Below, piece after piece: positions 13,359 through 26,500 of a stretch of 64,000 nucleotides of DNA. The DNA is from Aristolochia californica. Lineage: Eukaryota; Streptophyta; Magnoliopsida; Piperales; Aristolochiaceae. Positions within the stretch are counted from its first letter, which is position 1. Each line of letters begins with the position of its first letter. Location: the NCBI GenBank assembly GCA_029961685.1, contig JARWKL010000007.1, positions 21,647,013 to 21,711,012 on the forward strand, read 5' to 3'. Below the pieces are notes generated by a model, which searched no databases, was not told the origin of the DNA, and saw nothing but the letters and a program-made list of their open reading frames with translations. The position numbers were made by a program, and so were the translations under genes.

Positions 13359-16300
13359 TAGCCCGTTACGCATGACAAATCACTTTACAATCATCTATGA
13401 TTGTTAGCTCTACGTTTTGAGAATGGGCAAAATAGTTGCTTGTTTAACTCGGGCAAATATCCCACCGCACGTTCACTTGAGAATTTAATGAGCGTTTCCT
13501 ATTCTCTTTAAAAGCTTTGGATCCATAGGTCATTTGAATCTTTAACATGTTTCTGCCATGCATATCCATTTTTAAAACATGTGTAGAAAAAATCTCGTTC
13601 ATGTAAAATTCCAAGATATTAGTTTTGGACTAGTGGAATTTCCCAAACTTGGATAACAAAACTTTTGTGTTCATTTGTGGTGTGTGAATAAATTTTCTTC
13701 CTTTAATTTTTTTATTTTTTTAAACTTTTTCCGTACATCAACTATGAAATTTTCATTTTGCTGTGATCTATTTGCCTATTTTGTTTACGGGATGAAGTGA
13801 GAGCGAAAAACTCGAAGTTTTGATTTAAGAAAAATCTGTACATCTAAAACGGAAATGCACAATGCACATAAGTAGAGAGAGATAATTCCAAAGAGAGTCT
13901 CTAATTTTTTGGGATTGTAAGCACCTTTTCGTTTTTATATTTCAGGTTTTGCAATCGACGGGAAAAATGGGCAGCGGAGGATTTTTAACTGCGTGTTGAA
14001 TTGCAATCTATAAGTCATTTCATACATAAATATAGCCCGTTACGCATGATAAATCACATTACAATCATCTATGATTTATTATATCAGCATTTTGCAAATG
14101 GGCAAAATAATGGCATGTTTGACTCGGGTAAATATCCCACCGCAAGTTCACTTGTGAATTTAATTAGCGTTTGTTATTCTCTTTAAAAGCTTTGCATCCA
14201 TAGCTCATTTGAATCTTGAACATGTTTCAAACATGCAAATCCATTTTTAAAACATGTGTGGACAAAATCTCTTCCTTGCAAAATTCCAAGCTATTAGGGT
14301 TAAACTAGTGGAATTTTCCAAAATTGGATAACAAAACTTTTGAGTTCATTTGTGTTGGGTGAATAAATTTTCTTTAATTTTATTTGTTATTGTTTTAAAT
14401 TTTTTCCATACATCAACTATAAAATTTTCATTCTGTTGTAAGCTTTTTGCCTTGTCTGTTTTCGGAATGAAGGGAGAGCGAAAAGTCAAAGTTTTGATTT
14501 AAGAAAAAAGTGTACATCTAAAATGGAAAAGCAAAATGGACAATTGTAGGGAGAGATAATTCCAAAGAGTGTCTGTAATTTTTAGGGATTGTAAGCTCTT
14601 TTTAGTTTTTATATCTCAGGTTTTGCAATCGTCGGGAAAAATTGGTGGCAAAGGATTTTTAATTGAGTGTTGAATTGCAATCCATAAGTCATTTCATACA
14701 AAAATATAGCCCGTTACGCATGATAAATCACTTTACAATCATCTATGATTGTTAGATCAAATTTTTGAAAATGGGCAAAATAATGACTTGTTAGACTCGG
14801 GTAAATATCCCACCGCACGTTCACTTGAGAATTTAATGAGCGTTTGTTATTCTCTTTAAAAGATTTGGATCCATAGGTCATTTGAATGTTTAATATGTTT
14901 CAACAATGCATATCCATTTTTAAAACATGTTAGAAAAAATCTCCTTCATGTAAAATTCCAAGCTTAATAGGGTTGGACTAATGGAATTTCCCAAAGTTGG
15001 ATAACAAAACTTTTGTGTTGATTTGTGGTGTGTGAATAGATATTTTTTATTTACTTTAGTTATTATTTTAAATATTTTCCACACATCAACTATAAATTTT
15101 TTATTTTGTTGTGATCTTTTTGGCTTTTTTGTTTACGGGATGAAGGGGCCGCGAAAACTCAAAGTTCTGATTTAAGAAAAATGTGTACATTTAAAATGGA
15201 AATGGACAATGCACAACTGTAGAGAGAGAGATTTCCAAAGAGTGTCTGTATGTTTTAGGGATCATATGCACTTTTTCGTTTTAATATTTAAGGTTTTGCA
15301 ATCGTCGGGAAATGGGGGAGGCAAGCGATTTTTAACAGTGTTGACTTCAAATCCATAAGTCATTTCTTAAAAAAATATAGCTCGTTAAGCATGAGAAATC
15401 ACTTTACAACCATCTATGATTGTTAGCTCAACGTTTTGAATATGGGCAAAATAATGGCTTGTTTGACTCGGGCAAATATCCCACCGCACGTTCACTTGAG
15501 AATTTAATGAGCGTTTGTTATTCTCTTTAAAAGCTTTGGATCCATAGGTCATTTGAATCTTTAACATGTTTCTGGCATGCATATCCATTTTTAAAACATG
15601 TGTAGAAAAAATCTCCTTCATGTAAAATTCCAAGATATTAGTTTTGGACCAGTGGAATTTCCAAAACTTGGATAACAAAACTTTTGTGTTCATTTGTGGT
15701 GTGTGAATACATTTTATTCATTTACTTTTTTTTATTGTTTTAAACTTTTTCCGTACATCAACTATGAAATTTTCATTTTGCAGTGATCTATTTGCCTTTT
15801 TTGTTTATGGGATGAAGGGAGAGGGAAAAACTTGACGTTTTGATTTAAGAAAAATGTGTACATCTAAAATGGAAATGCACAATGCACATATGTAGAGAGA
15901 GATAATTCCAAAGAATGTCTGTATTTTTTAGGGATTGTAATCACCTTTTCGTTTTTATATCTCAGGTTTTGCAATCGTCGGGAAAAATGGGTTTCGGAGG
16001 ATTTTTAACTGAGTGTTGAATTGAAATCCATAAGTCATTCCATACAAAAATATAACCCGTTGCGCATGATAAATCACATTATAATCATCTACGATTAATT
16101 ATGTCAGCTTTTTGCAAATGGAAAAAATAATGGCAAGTTTGACTCGGGTAAATTTTCACCGCAAGTTCACTTAAAAATTTAATGAGCGTTTGTTTTTCTC
16201 TTTAAAAGCTTTTCATCCATAGCTTATTTGCATCTTTAACATGTTTCAAACATGCATATCCATTTTTAAAACATGTGTGGACGAAATCTCTTTCTTGCAA

Positions 16301-17402
16301 AATTCCAAGCTATTAGGGTTACACTAGTGGAATTTCCCAAAATTGGATAACAAAACTTTTGTGTTGATTTGTGTTGGATGAATAAATTTTCTTTATTTAT
16401 ATTCGTTAATGTTTTAAATTTTTTCCATACATCAACTATAAAATTTTTATTTTGTTCTAAGCTTTTTGCCTTGTTTGTTTTCGGGATGAAGGGAGAGCGA
16501 AAACTCAAAGTTTTGATTTAAAAAAAAAAGTGTACATCTAAAATGGAAAAGCACAATGCACAATTGTTGAGAGAGATAATTCCAAAGAGTGTCTGTAATT
16601 TTTAGGGATTGTATGCTCTTTTTAGTTTTTATATCTCAGGTTTTGCAATCGTCGGGAAGAATTGGTGGCTGAGGATTTTTAACTGAGTGTTGAATTGCAA
16701 TCCATAAGTCATTTCATACAAAAATATAGCCCGTTACGCATGATAAATCACTTTAAAATCATCTATGATTGCTAGATCAAATTTTTGAAAATGGGCAAAA
16801 TAATGACTTGTTAGGCTCGGGTAAATATCCCACTGCACGTTTACTTGTGAATTTAATCTGGGTTTGTTATTCTCATTAAAACCTTTGGATCCATATGTCA
16901 TTTGAATCTTTAAAAAGTGTCAAGCATGCATATCCATTTTAAAAACATGTGTAGAAAAAATCTCCTTCATGTAAAATTCCAAGCTTAATAGGGTTGGACT
17001 AATAGAATTTCCCAAACTTGGATAACAAAACTTTTATGTTCATTTGTGCTGTGTGAATAGATATTTTTTATTTACATTAGTTATTATTTTAAATATTTTC
17101 CACACATCAACTATAAAATTTTTATTTTGTGGTAATCTTTTTTGCCTTTTTTGTTTACGGGATGAAGGGGGAGCGAAAACTCAAAGTTCTGATTTAAGAA
17201 AAAAGTGTACATCTAAAATGGAAATGCACAATGCACAAATGTAGAGAGCGATATTTCCAAAGAGTGTCTGTATGTTTTAGGGATCGTATGCACTTTTTTC
17301 GTTTTTATATCTAAGGTTTTGCAATCGTCGGGAAACGGGGGAGGCGGGCGATTGTTAACTGAGTGTTGACTTCAAATCCATAAGTCATTTCTTACAAAAA
17401 TA
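13359..17402. repeat. Six-monomer partial copy of the higher-order unit
   Basis: Anchors: 13359 A, 14033 B, 14707 C, 15378 A, 16053 B, 16727 C. It matches the last six monomers of the nine-monomer unit, at a steady offset of 6165-6167 bp to 19524-23567. From about 10664 to 13359 the previous copy also matches at offset 4043-4044. It lacks counterparts of the first three monomers, including the one with the 113-bp duplication, which is what unequal exchange between unit copies would produce. Confidence 0.8.
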
Positions 17403-20400
17403 TAGCCCGTTACGCATGACAAATCACTTTAAAATCACCTATGATTGTTAGGTCAACTTTTTGAATATGGGCAAAATAATGGCTTGTTTGACTCGGGCAA
17501 ATATCCCACCGCACGTTCAGTTGAGAATTTAATGAGCGTTTGTTATTCTCTTTAAAAGCTTTCGATCCATAGGTCAATTGAATCTTTAACATGTTTTTGC
17601 CATGCATATCCATTTTTAAAACATGTGTAGAAAAAATCTCATTCATGTAAAATTTCAAGATATTAGTTTTGGACTAGTGGAATTTCCCAAACTTGGATAA
17701 CAAAACTTTTGTGTTCATTTGTGGTGAGTGAATAAATTTTCTTCATTTACTTTTTTTATTGTTTTAAAATTTTTCCATACATCAAGTATGGAATTTTCAT
17801 TTTGTTGTGATCTTAAAACTTTTGTGTTCATTTGTAGTGAGTGAATAAATTTTCTTCATTTACTTTTTTTATTGTCTTAAACTTTTTCCGTACATCAACT
17901 ATGGAATTTTCATTTTGTTGTGATTTTTTTGCCTTTTTTGTTTACGGGATGAAGGGAGAGCCAAAAACTCGAAGTTTTGATTTAAGAAAAATGAACAATG
18001 CACAATGAACATATGTAGGGAGAGATAATTCCAAAGAGTGTCTATAATTTTTAGGGATTGTAAGCACCTTTTCGTTTTTATTTCTCAGGTTTTGCAATCG
18101 TCGGGAAAAATGGGTTGCGGAGGATTGTTAACTGAGTGTTGAATTGCTATCCATAAGTAATTTCATACAAAAATATAGCCCGTTACGTGTGATAAATCAC
18201 ATTACAATCATCTATGATTAATTATGTCAACTTTTTGCAAATGGGCAAAATAATGGCATGTTTGACTCGGGTAAATATCCCACCGCAAGTTCACTTGAGA
18301 ATTTAATGATTGTTTTTTATTCTCTTTAAAAGCTTTGCATCCATAGCTCATTTGCATCTTTAACATGTTTCAAACATGCATATCCAATTTTAAAACATGT
18401 GTGGGCGAAATCTCTTTCTTGCAAAATTCCAAGCTATTAGGGTTAAACTAGTGGAATTTCCCTAAATTGGATAACAAAACTTTTGTGCTCATTTGTGTTG
18501 CGTGAATAAATTTTCTTTATTTATATTTGTTTTTGTTTTGAATTTTTTCCATACATCAATTATAAAACTTTAATTTTGTTGTAAGCTTTTTGCCTAGTTT
18601 GTTTTCGGGATGAAGGGAGAGCGAAAAGTCAAAGTTTTTATTTAAGAAAAAAGTACATCTAAAATAGAAAAGCACAATGCACAATTGTAGGGAGAGATAA
18701 TTCCAAAGAGTGTCTATAATTTTAAGGGATTGTAAGCTCTTTTTAGTTTTTATATCTCACGTTTTGCAATCGTCGGGAAAAATTGGTGGCAGAGGATTTT
18801 TAACTGAGTGTTGAATTGCAATCCATAATTCATTTCATACAAAAATATAGCCCGTTACGCATTATAAATCACTTTACAATCATCTATGATTGTTAGATCA
18901 AATTTTTGAAAATGGGCAAAATAATGACTCGTTAGGCTCGGTTGAATATCCCACCGCACGTTCACTTGAGAATTTAATGTGCGTTTGTTATTCTCTTTAA
19001 AAGCTTTGGATCCATAGGTCATTTGAATCTTTAACATGTTTCGAGCATGCATATCCATTTTTAAAAAATGTGTAGAAAAAATCTCCATCATGTAAAATTC
19101 CAAGGTTAAAAGGGTTGGACTAATGGAATTTCCCAAAACTTGGATAACAAAACTTTTATGTTCATTTGTGCTGTGTGAATAGATATTTTTTATTTAAATT
19201 AGTTATTATTTCAAATATTTTCCACACATCCACTATAAAAATTTTATTTTGTGGTAATCTTTTTTGCCTTTTTTGTTTACGGGATGAAGGGGGAGCGAAA
19301 ACTCAAAGTTCTGATTTCAGAAAAAAGTGTACATCTAAAATGGAAATGCACAATGCACAAATGTAGAGAGAGAGATTTCCAAAGAGTGTCTGTATGTTTT
19401 AGGGATCGTATGCACTTTTTCATTTTTATATCTAAGGTTTTGCAATCGTAGGGAAACGGGGGAGGCGGGCGATTTTTAACTGAGTGTTGACTTCAAATCC
19501 AAAACTCATTTCTTAATAAAATATAGCCCGTTACGCATGACAAATCACTTTACAATCATCTATGATTGTTAGCTCAACGTTTTGAAAATGGGCAAAATAG
19601 TTGCTTGTTTAACTCGGGCAAATATCCCACCGCACGTTCACTTGAGAATTTAATGAGCGTTTCCTATTCTCTTGAAAAGCTTTGGATCCATAGGTCATTT
19701 GAATCTTTAACATGTTTCTGCCATGCATATCCATTTTTAAAACATGTGTAGAAAAAATCTCGTTCATGTAAAATTCCAAGATATTAGTTTTGGACTAGTG
19801 GAATTTCCCAAACTTGGATAACAAAACTTTTGTGTTCATTTGTGGTGTGTGAATAAATTTTCTTCATTTAATTTTTTTATTTTTTTAAACTTTTTCCGTA
19901 CATCAACTATGAAACTTTCATTTTGCTGTGATCTATTTGCCTATTTTGTTTACGGGATGAAGGGAGAGCGAAAAACTCGAAGTTTTGATTTAAGAAAAAT
20001 CTGTACATCTAAAACGGAAATGCACAATGCACATAAGTAGAGAGAGATAATTCCAAAGAGAGTCTCTAATTTTTTGGGATTGTAAGCACCTTTTCGTTTT
20101 TATATTTCAGGTTTTGCAATCGACGGGAAAAATGGGCTGCGGAGTATTTTTAACTGAGTGTTGAATTGCAATCCATAAGTCATTTCATACATAAATATAG
20201 CCCGTTACGCATGATAAATCACATTACAATCATCTATGATTTATTATATCAGCGTTTTGCAAATGGGCAAAATAATGGCATGTTTGACTCAGGTAAATAT
20301 CCCACCGCAAGTTCACTTGTGAATTTAATTAGCGTTTGTTATTCTCTTTAAAAGCTTTGCATCCATAGCTCATTTGAATCTTGAACATGTTTCAAACATG

Positions 20401-23400
20401 CAAATCCATTTTTAAAACATGTGTGGACAAAATCTCTTCCTTGCAAAATTCCAAGCTATTAGGGTTAAACTAGTGGAATTTTCCAAAATTGGATAACAAA
20501 ACTTTTGAGTTCATTTGTGTTGGGTGAATAAATTTTCTTTAATTTTATTTGTTATTGTTTTAAATTTTTTCCATACATCAACTATAAAATTTTCATTCTG
20601 TTGTAAGCTTTTTGCCTTGTCTGTTTTCGGGATGAAGGGAGAGCGAAAAGTCAAAGTTTTGATTTAAGAAAAAAGTGTACATCTAAAATGGAAAAGCAAA
20701 ATGGACAATTGTAGGGAGAGATAATTCCAAAGAGTGTCTGTAATTTTTAGGGATTGTAAGCTCTTTTTAGTTTTTATATCTCAGGTTTTGCAATCGTCGG
20801 GAAAAATTGGTGGCAGAGGATTTTTAATTGAGTGTTGAATTGCAATCCATAAGTCATTTCATACAAAAATATAGCCCGTTACGCATGATAAATCACTTTA
20901 CAATCATCTATGATTGTTAGATCAAATTTTTGAAAATGGGCAAAATAATGACTTGTTAGACTCGGGTAAATATCCCACCGCACGTTCACTTGAGAATTTA
21001 ATGAGCGTTTGTTATTCTCTTTAAAAGATTTGGATCCATAGGTCATTTGAATGTTTAATATGTTTCAACAATGCATATCCATTTTTAAAACATGTTAGAA
21101 AAAATCTCCTTCATGTAAAATTCCAAGCTTAATAGGGTTGGACTAATGGAATTTCCCAAAGTTGGATAACAAAACTTTTGTGTTGATTTGTGGTGTGTAA
21201 ATAGATATTTTTTCTTTACTTTAGTTATTATTTTAAATATTTTCCACACATCAACTATAAATTTTTTATTTTGTTGTGATCTTTTTGGCTTTTTTGTTTA
21301 CGGAATGAAGGGGCCGCGAAAACTCAAAGTTCTGATTTAAGAAAAATGTGTACATTTAAAATGGAAATGGACAATGCACAAATGTAGAGAGAGAGATTTC
21401 CAAAGAGTGTTTGTATGTTTTAGGGATCGTATGCACTTTTTCGTTTTAATATTTAAGGTTTTGCAATCGTCGGGAAATGGGGGAGGCAAGCGATTTTTAA
21501 CAGAGTGTTGACTTCAAATCCATAAGTCATTTCTTACAAAAATATAGCTCGTTAAGCATGACAAATCACTTTACAACCATCTATGATTGTTAGCTCAACG
21601 TTTTGAATATGGGCAAAATAATGGCTTGTTTGACTCGGGCAAATATCCCATCGCACGTTCACTTGAGAATTTAATGAGCGTTTGTTATTCTCTTGAAAAG
21701 CTTTGGATCCATAGGTCATTTGAATCTTTAACATGTTTCTGGCATGCATATCCATTTTTAAAACATGTGTAGAAAAAATCTCCTTCATGTAAAATTCCAA
21801 GATATTAGTTTTGGACCAGTGGAATTTCCCAAACTTGGATAACAAAACTTTTGTGATCATTTGTGGTGTGTGAATAAATTTTCTTCATTTACTTTTTTTA
21901 TTGTTTTAAACTTTTTCCGTACATCAACTATGAAATTTTCATTTTGCTGTGATCTATTTACCGTTTTTGTTTACGGGATGAAGGGAGAGGGAAAAACTTG
22001 AAGTTTTGATTTTAGAAAAATGTGTACATCTAAAACAGAAATGCACAATGCACATATGTAGAGAGAGATATTTCCAAATAGTGTCTGTATTTTTTAGGGA
22101 TTGTAAGCACCTTTTCGTTTTTATATCTCAGGTTTTGCAATTGTCGGGAAAAATGGGTTGCGGAGGTTTTTTAACTGAGTGTTGAATTGAAATCCATAAG
22201 TCATTCCATACAAAAATATAATCCGTTGCGCATGATAAATCACATTATAATCATCTACGATTAATTATGTCAGCATTTTACAAATGGGAAAAATAATGGC
22301 ATGTTTGACTCGGGTAAATATCCCACCGCAAGTTCACTTAAAAATTTAATGAGCGTTTGTTTTTCTCTTTAAAATCTTTTCATCCATAGCTTATTTGCAT
22401 CTTTAACATGTTTCAAACATGCATATCCATTTTTAAAACATGTGTGGACGAAATCTCTTTCTTGCAAAATTCCAAGCTATTAGGGCTACACTAGTGGAAT
22501 TTCCCAAAATTGGATAACAAAACTTTTGTGTTGATTTGTGTTGGGTGAATAAATTTTCTTTATTTATATTCGTTAATGTTTTAAATTTTTTCCATACATC
22601 AACTACAAAATTTTTATTTTGTTCTATGCTTTTTGCCTTGTTTGTTTTCGGGATGAAGGGAGAGCGAAAACTCAAAGTTTTGATTTAATAAAAAAGTGTA
22701 CATCTAAAATGGAAAAGCACAATGCCCAATTGTTGTGAGAGATAATTCCAAAGAGTTTCTGTAATTTCTAGGGATTGTATGCTCTTTTTAGTTTTTATAT
22801 CTCAGGTTTTGCAATCGTCGGGAAAAATTGGTGGTAGAGGATTTTTAACTGAGTGTTGAATTGCAATCCATAAGTCATTTCATACAAAAATATAGACCGT
22901 TACGCATGATAAATCACTTTAAAATCATCTATGATTGCTAGATCAAATTTTTGAAAATGGGAAAAATAATGACTTGTTAGACTCGGGTAAATATCCCACC
23001 GCACGTTCACTTGAGAATTTAATGAGCGTTTGTCATTCTCTTTAAAAGCTTTGGATCCATAGGTCATTTGACTCTTTAACATGTTTCAAGCATGCATATC
23101 CATTTTTAAAACATGTGTAGAAAGAATCTCCTTCATGTAAAATTCCAAGCTTAATAGGGTTGGACTAATGGAATTTCTTAAACTTGGATAACAAAACTTT
23201 TGAGTTAATTTGTGTTGTGTGAATAGATATTTTTTATTTACATTCGTTATTTTTTTAAATATTTTCCACACATCAAGTATATAATTTTTATTTTGTTTTG
23301 ATCTTTTTTGCCTTTTTTGTTTACGGGATGAAGGGGGAGCGAAAACTCAAAGTTCTGATTTTAGAAAAAAGTATACATCTAAAATGGAAATGCACAATGC

Positions 23401-23567
23401 ACAAATGTAGAGAGAGATAATTCCAAAGAGTGTCTGTATGTTTTAGGGATCGTATGCACTCTTTCGTTTTTATATTTAAGGTTTCGCAATCGTCGGGAAA
23501 CGGGGGAGGCAGGCGATTTTTAACTGAGTGTTGACTTCAAATCCATAAGTCATTTCTTAAAAAAATA
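17403..23567. repeat. Nine-monomer higher-order unit, copy 2 (full length, 6165 bp)
   Basis: Anchors: 17403 A (with the 113-bp internal duplication), 18176 B, 18848 C, 19524 A, 20198 B, 20872 C, 21545 A, 22219 B, 22893 C. It lacks the two deletions seen in copy 1, so it is the better reference for the unit. The last monomer (22893) does not carry the C sub-variant seen at 12683 and 16727, so homology to the other copies appears to fade there. Confidence 0.82.
17702..17927. repeat. 113-bp direct duplication inside an A monomer (copy 2)
   Basis: Copies start at 17702 and 17815, the same 113-bp spacing and joint as at 7850/7963. Both monomers also share a short deletion a little downstream (gaaaaatgaacaatgc, near 17988). 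Confidence 0.9.
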
Positions 23568-26500
23568 TAGCCCGTTACGCATGACAAATCACTTTACAAT
23601 CATCTATGATTGTTAGCTCAACGTTTTCAATATGGGCTAAATAATGGCTTGTTTGACTCGGGCAAATATCCCACCGCACGTTCACTTGAGAATTTAATGA
23701 GTGTTTGTTATTCTCTTTAAAAGCTTTGGATCCAAAGGTCATTTAAATCTTCAACATGTTTCTGGCATGCATATCCATTTTTAAAACATGTGTAAAAAAT
23801 TTCCTTCATGTAAAATTCCAAGATATTGGTTTTGGACTAGTGGAATTTCCCAAACTTGGATAACAAAACTTTTGTGTTCATTTGTGGTGTGTGAATAAAT
23901 TTTCTTCATTTAATTTTTTTATTGTTTTAAACTTTTTCCGCACATCAACTATGAAATTTTCATTTTGCTGTGATCTATTTGCCTTTTTTCTTTACGGGAT
24001 GGAAGGAGAGCGAAAAACTCGAAGTTTTGATTTAAGAAAAATGTGTACATCTAAAACGAAATGCACAATGCACAGATGTAGAGAGAGATAATTCCAAAGA
24101 GTGTCTGTAATTTTTAGGGATTATAAGCACCTTTTCATTTTTATATCTCAGGTTTTGCAATCGTCGGGAAAAATGGGTCGCGGAGGATTTTTAACTGAGT
24201 GTTGAATTGCAATCCATAAGTCATTTCATACAAAAATATAACCCGTTACACATGATAAATCATCTATGATTAATTATGTCAGTTTTATTGCAAATGGGCA
24301 AAATAATGGCCTGTTTGACTCGGGTAAATATCCCACAGCAAGTTCACTTGAGAATTTAATGAGCGTATGTTATTCTTTTTAAAAGCTTTGCATCCATAGC
24401 TCATTTGCATCTTTAACATGTTTCAAACATGCATATCCATTTTTAAAACATGTGTGGAGGAAATCTCTTTCTTGCAAAATTCCAATCTATTAGTGTTAAA
24501 CTAGTGGAATTTCCCAAAATTGGATAACAAAACTTTTGTGTTCATTTGTGTTGGGTGAATAAATTTTCTTTATTTATATTTGTTATTGTTTTAAATTTTT
24601 TCCATTAATCAACTATAAAATTTTCATTTTGTTGTAAGCTTTTTGCCTTGTTTGTTTTCGGGATGAAGGGAGAGCGAAAAGTCAAAGTTTTGATTTAAGA
24701 AAAAAGTGTATATCTAAAATGGAAAAGCACAATGCACAATTGTAGGGAGAGATAATTCCAAAGAGTGTCTGTAATTTTTTGGGATTGTAAGCTCTTTTTA
24801 GTTTTTATATCTAAGGTTTTGCAATCGTCGGGAAAAATTGGTGGCAGAGGATTTTTACTTGAGTGTTGAATTGCAATCCATAAGTCATTTGATACAAAAA
24901 TATAGCCCGTTACCCATGATAAATCACTTTACAATCATCTATGATTGTTAGATCAAATTTTTGAAAATGGGCAAAATAATGACTTGTTAGACTCGGGTAA
25001 ATATCCCACCGCACGTTCACTTGAGAATTTAATGAGTGTTTGTTATTCTCTTTAAAAGCTTTGGATCCATAGGTCATTTGAATCTTTAACATGTTTAAAC
25101 ATGCATATCCATTTTTAAAACAAGTGTAGAAAAAATCTCCTTCATGTAAAATTCCACGCTTAATAGGGTTGGACTAATGGAATTTCCCAAACTTGGTTAA
25201 CAAAACTTTTGTGTTCATTTGTGGTGTGTGAATAGATATTTTTTATTTACATTAGTTATTATTTTAAATATTTTCCACACATCAACTATAAAAATTTAAT
25301 TTTGTTGTGATCTTTTTTGCCTTTTTTGTTTACGGGATGAAGGGGGAGCGAAAACTCAAAGTTCTGATTTAAGAAAAAAATGTACATCTAAAATGGAAAT
25401 GCACAATGCACAAATGTAGAGAGTCATATTTCCCAAGAGTGTTTGTATGTATTAGGGATCGTATGCACTCTTTCGTTTTTATATCTAAGCTTTTGCAATC
25501 GTGGGGAAACGGGGGAGGCGGGCGATTTTTAACTGAGTGTTGACTTCAAATCCATAACTCATTTCTTACAAAAATATAGCCTGTTACGCATGACAAATCA
25601 CTTTACAATCATCTATGATTGTTATCCCAACTTTTTGAATATGGGCAAAATAATGGTTTGATTGACTCGAGCAAATATCCCACCGCTTGATCACTTGGGA
25701 ATTTAATGAGCGTTTGTTATTCTCTTTAAAAGCTTTGGATCCATAGGTCATTTGAATCTTTAACATGTTTCTGGCATGCATATCCATTTTTAAAACTTGT
25801 GTAGAAAAAATCTCCTTCATGTAAAATTCCAAGATATTAGTTTTGGACTAGTGGAATTTCCCAAACTTGGATAACAAAACTTTTGTGTTCATTTGTGGTG
25901 TGTGAATAAATTTTCTTCATTTACTTTTTTTATTGTTTTAAACTTTTTTCGTACATCAACTATGAAATTTTGATTTTGTTGTGATCTATTTGCCTTTTTT
26001 GTTTACGGGATGAAAGGAGAGCGAAAAAATCGAAGTTTTGATTTAAGAAAAATGTGTACATCTAAACGGAAATGCACAATGCACGTATGTAGGGAGAGAT
26101 AATTCCAAAGAGTGTCTATAATTTTTAGGGATTGTAAGCACCTTTTCGTTTTTATATCACAGGTTTTGCAATCGTCGGGAAAAATGGGTTGCGGGGGATT
26201 TTTAACTGAGTGTTGAATTGCAATCCATAAGTCATTTCATAAAAAAATATAACCCGTTACACATGATAAATCTCATTACAATCATCTATGATTAATTATG
26301 TCAACTTTTTGCAAATGAACAAAATAATGGCATGTTTGACTCGGGTAAATATCCCACCGCAAGTTCACTTGAGAATTTAATGAGCGTTTGTTATTCTCTT
26401 TAAAAGCTTTGCACCCATAGCTCATTTGCATCTTTAACATCTTTCAAACATGCATATCCATTTTTAAAACATGTGTGGACGAAATCTCTTTCTTGCAAAA

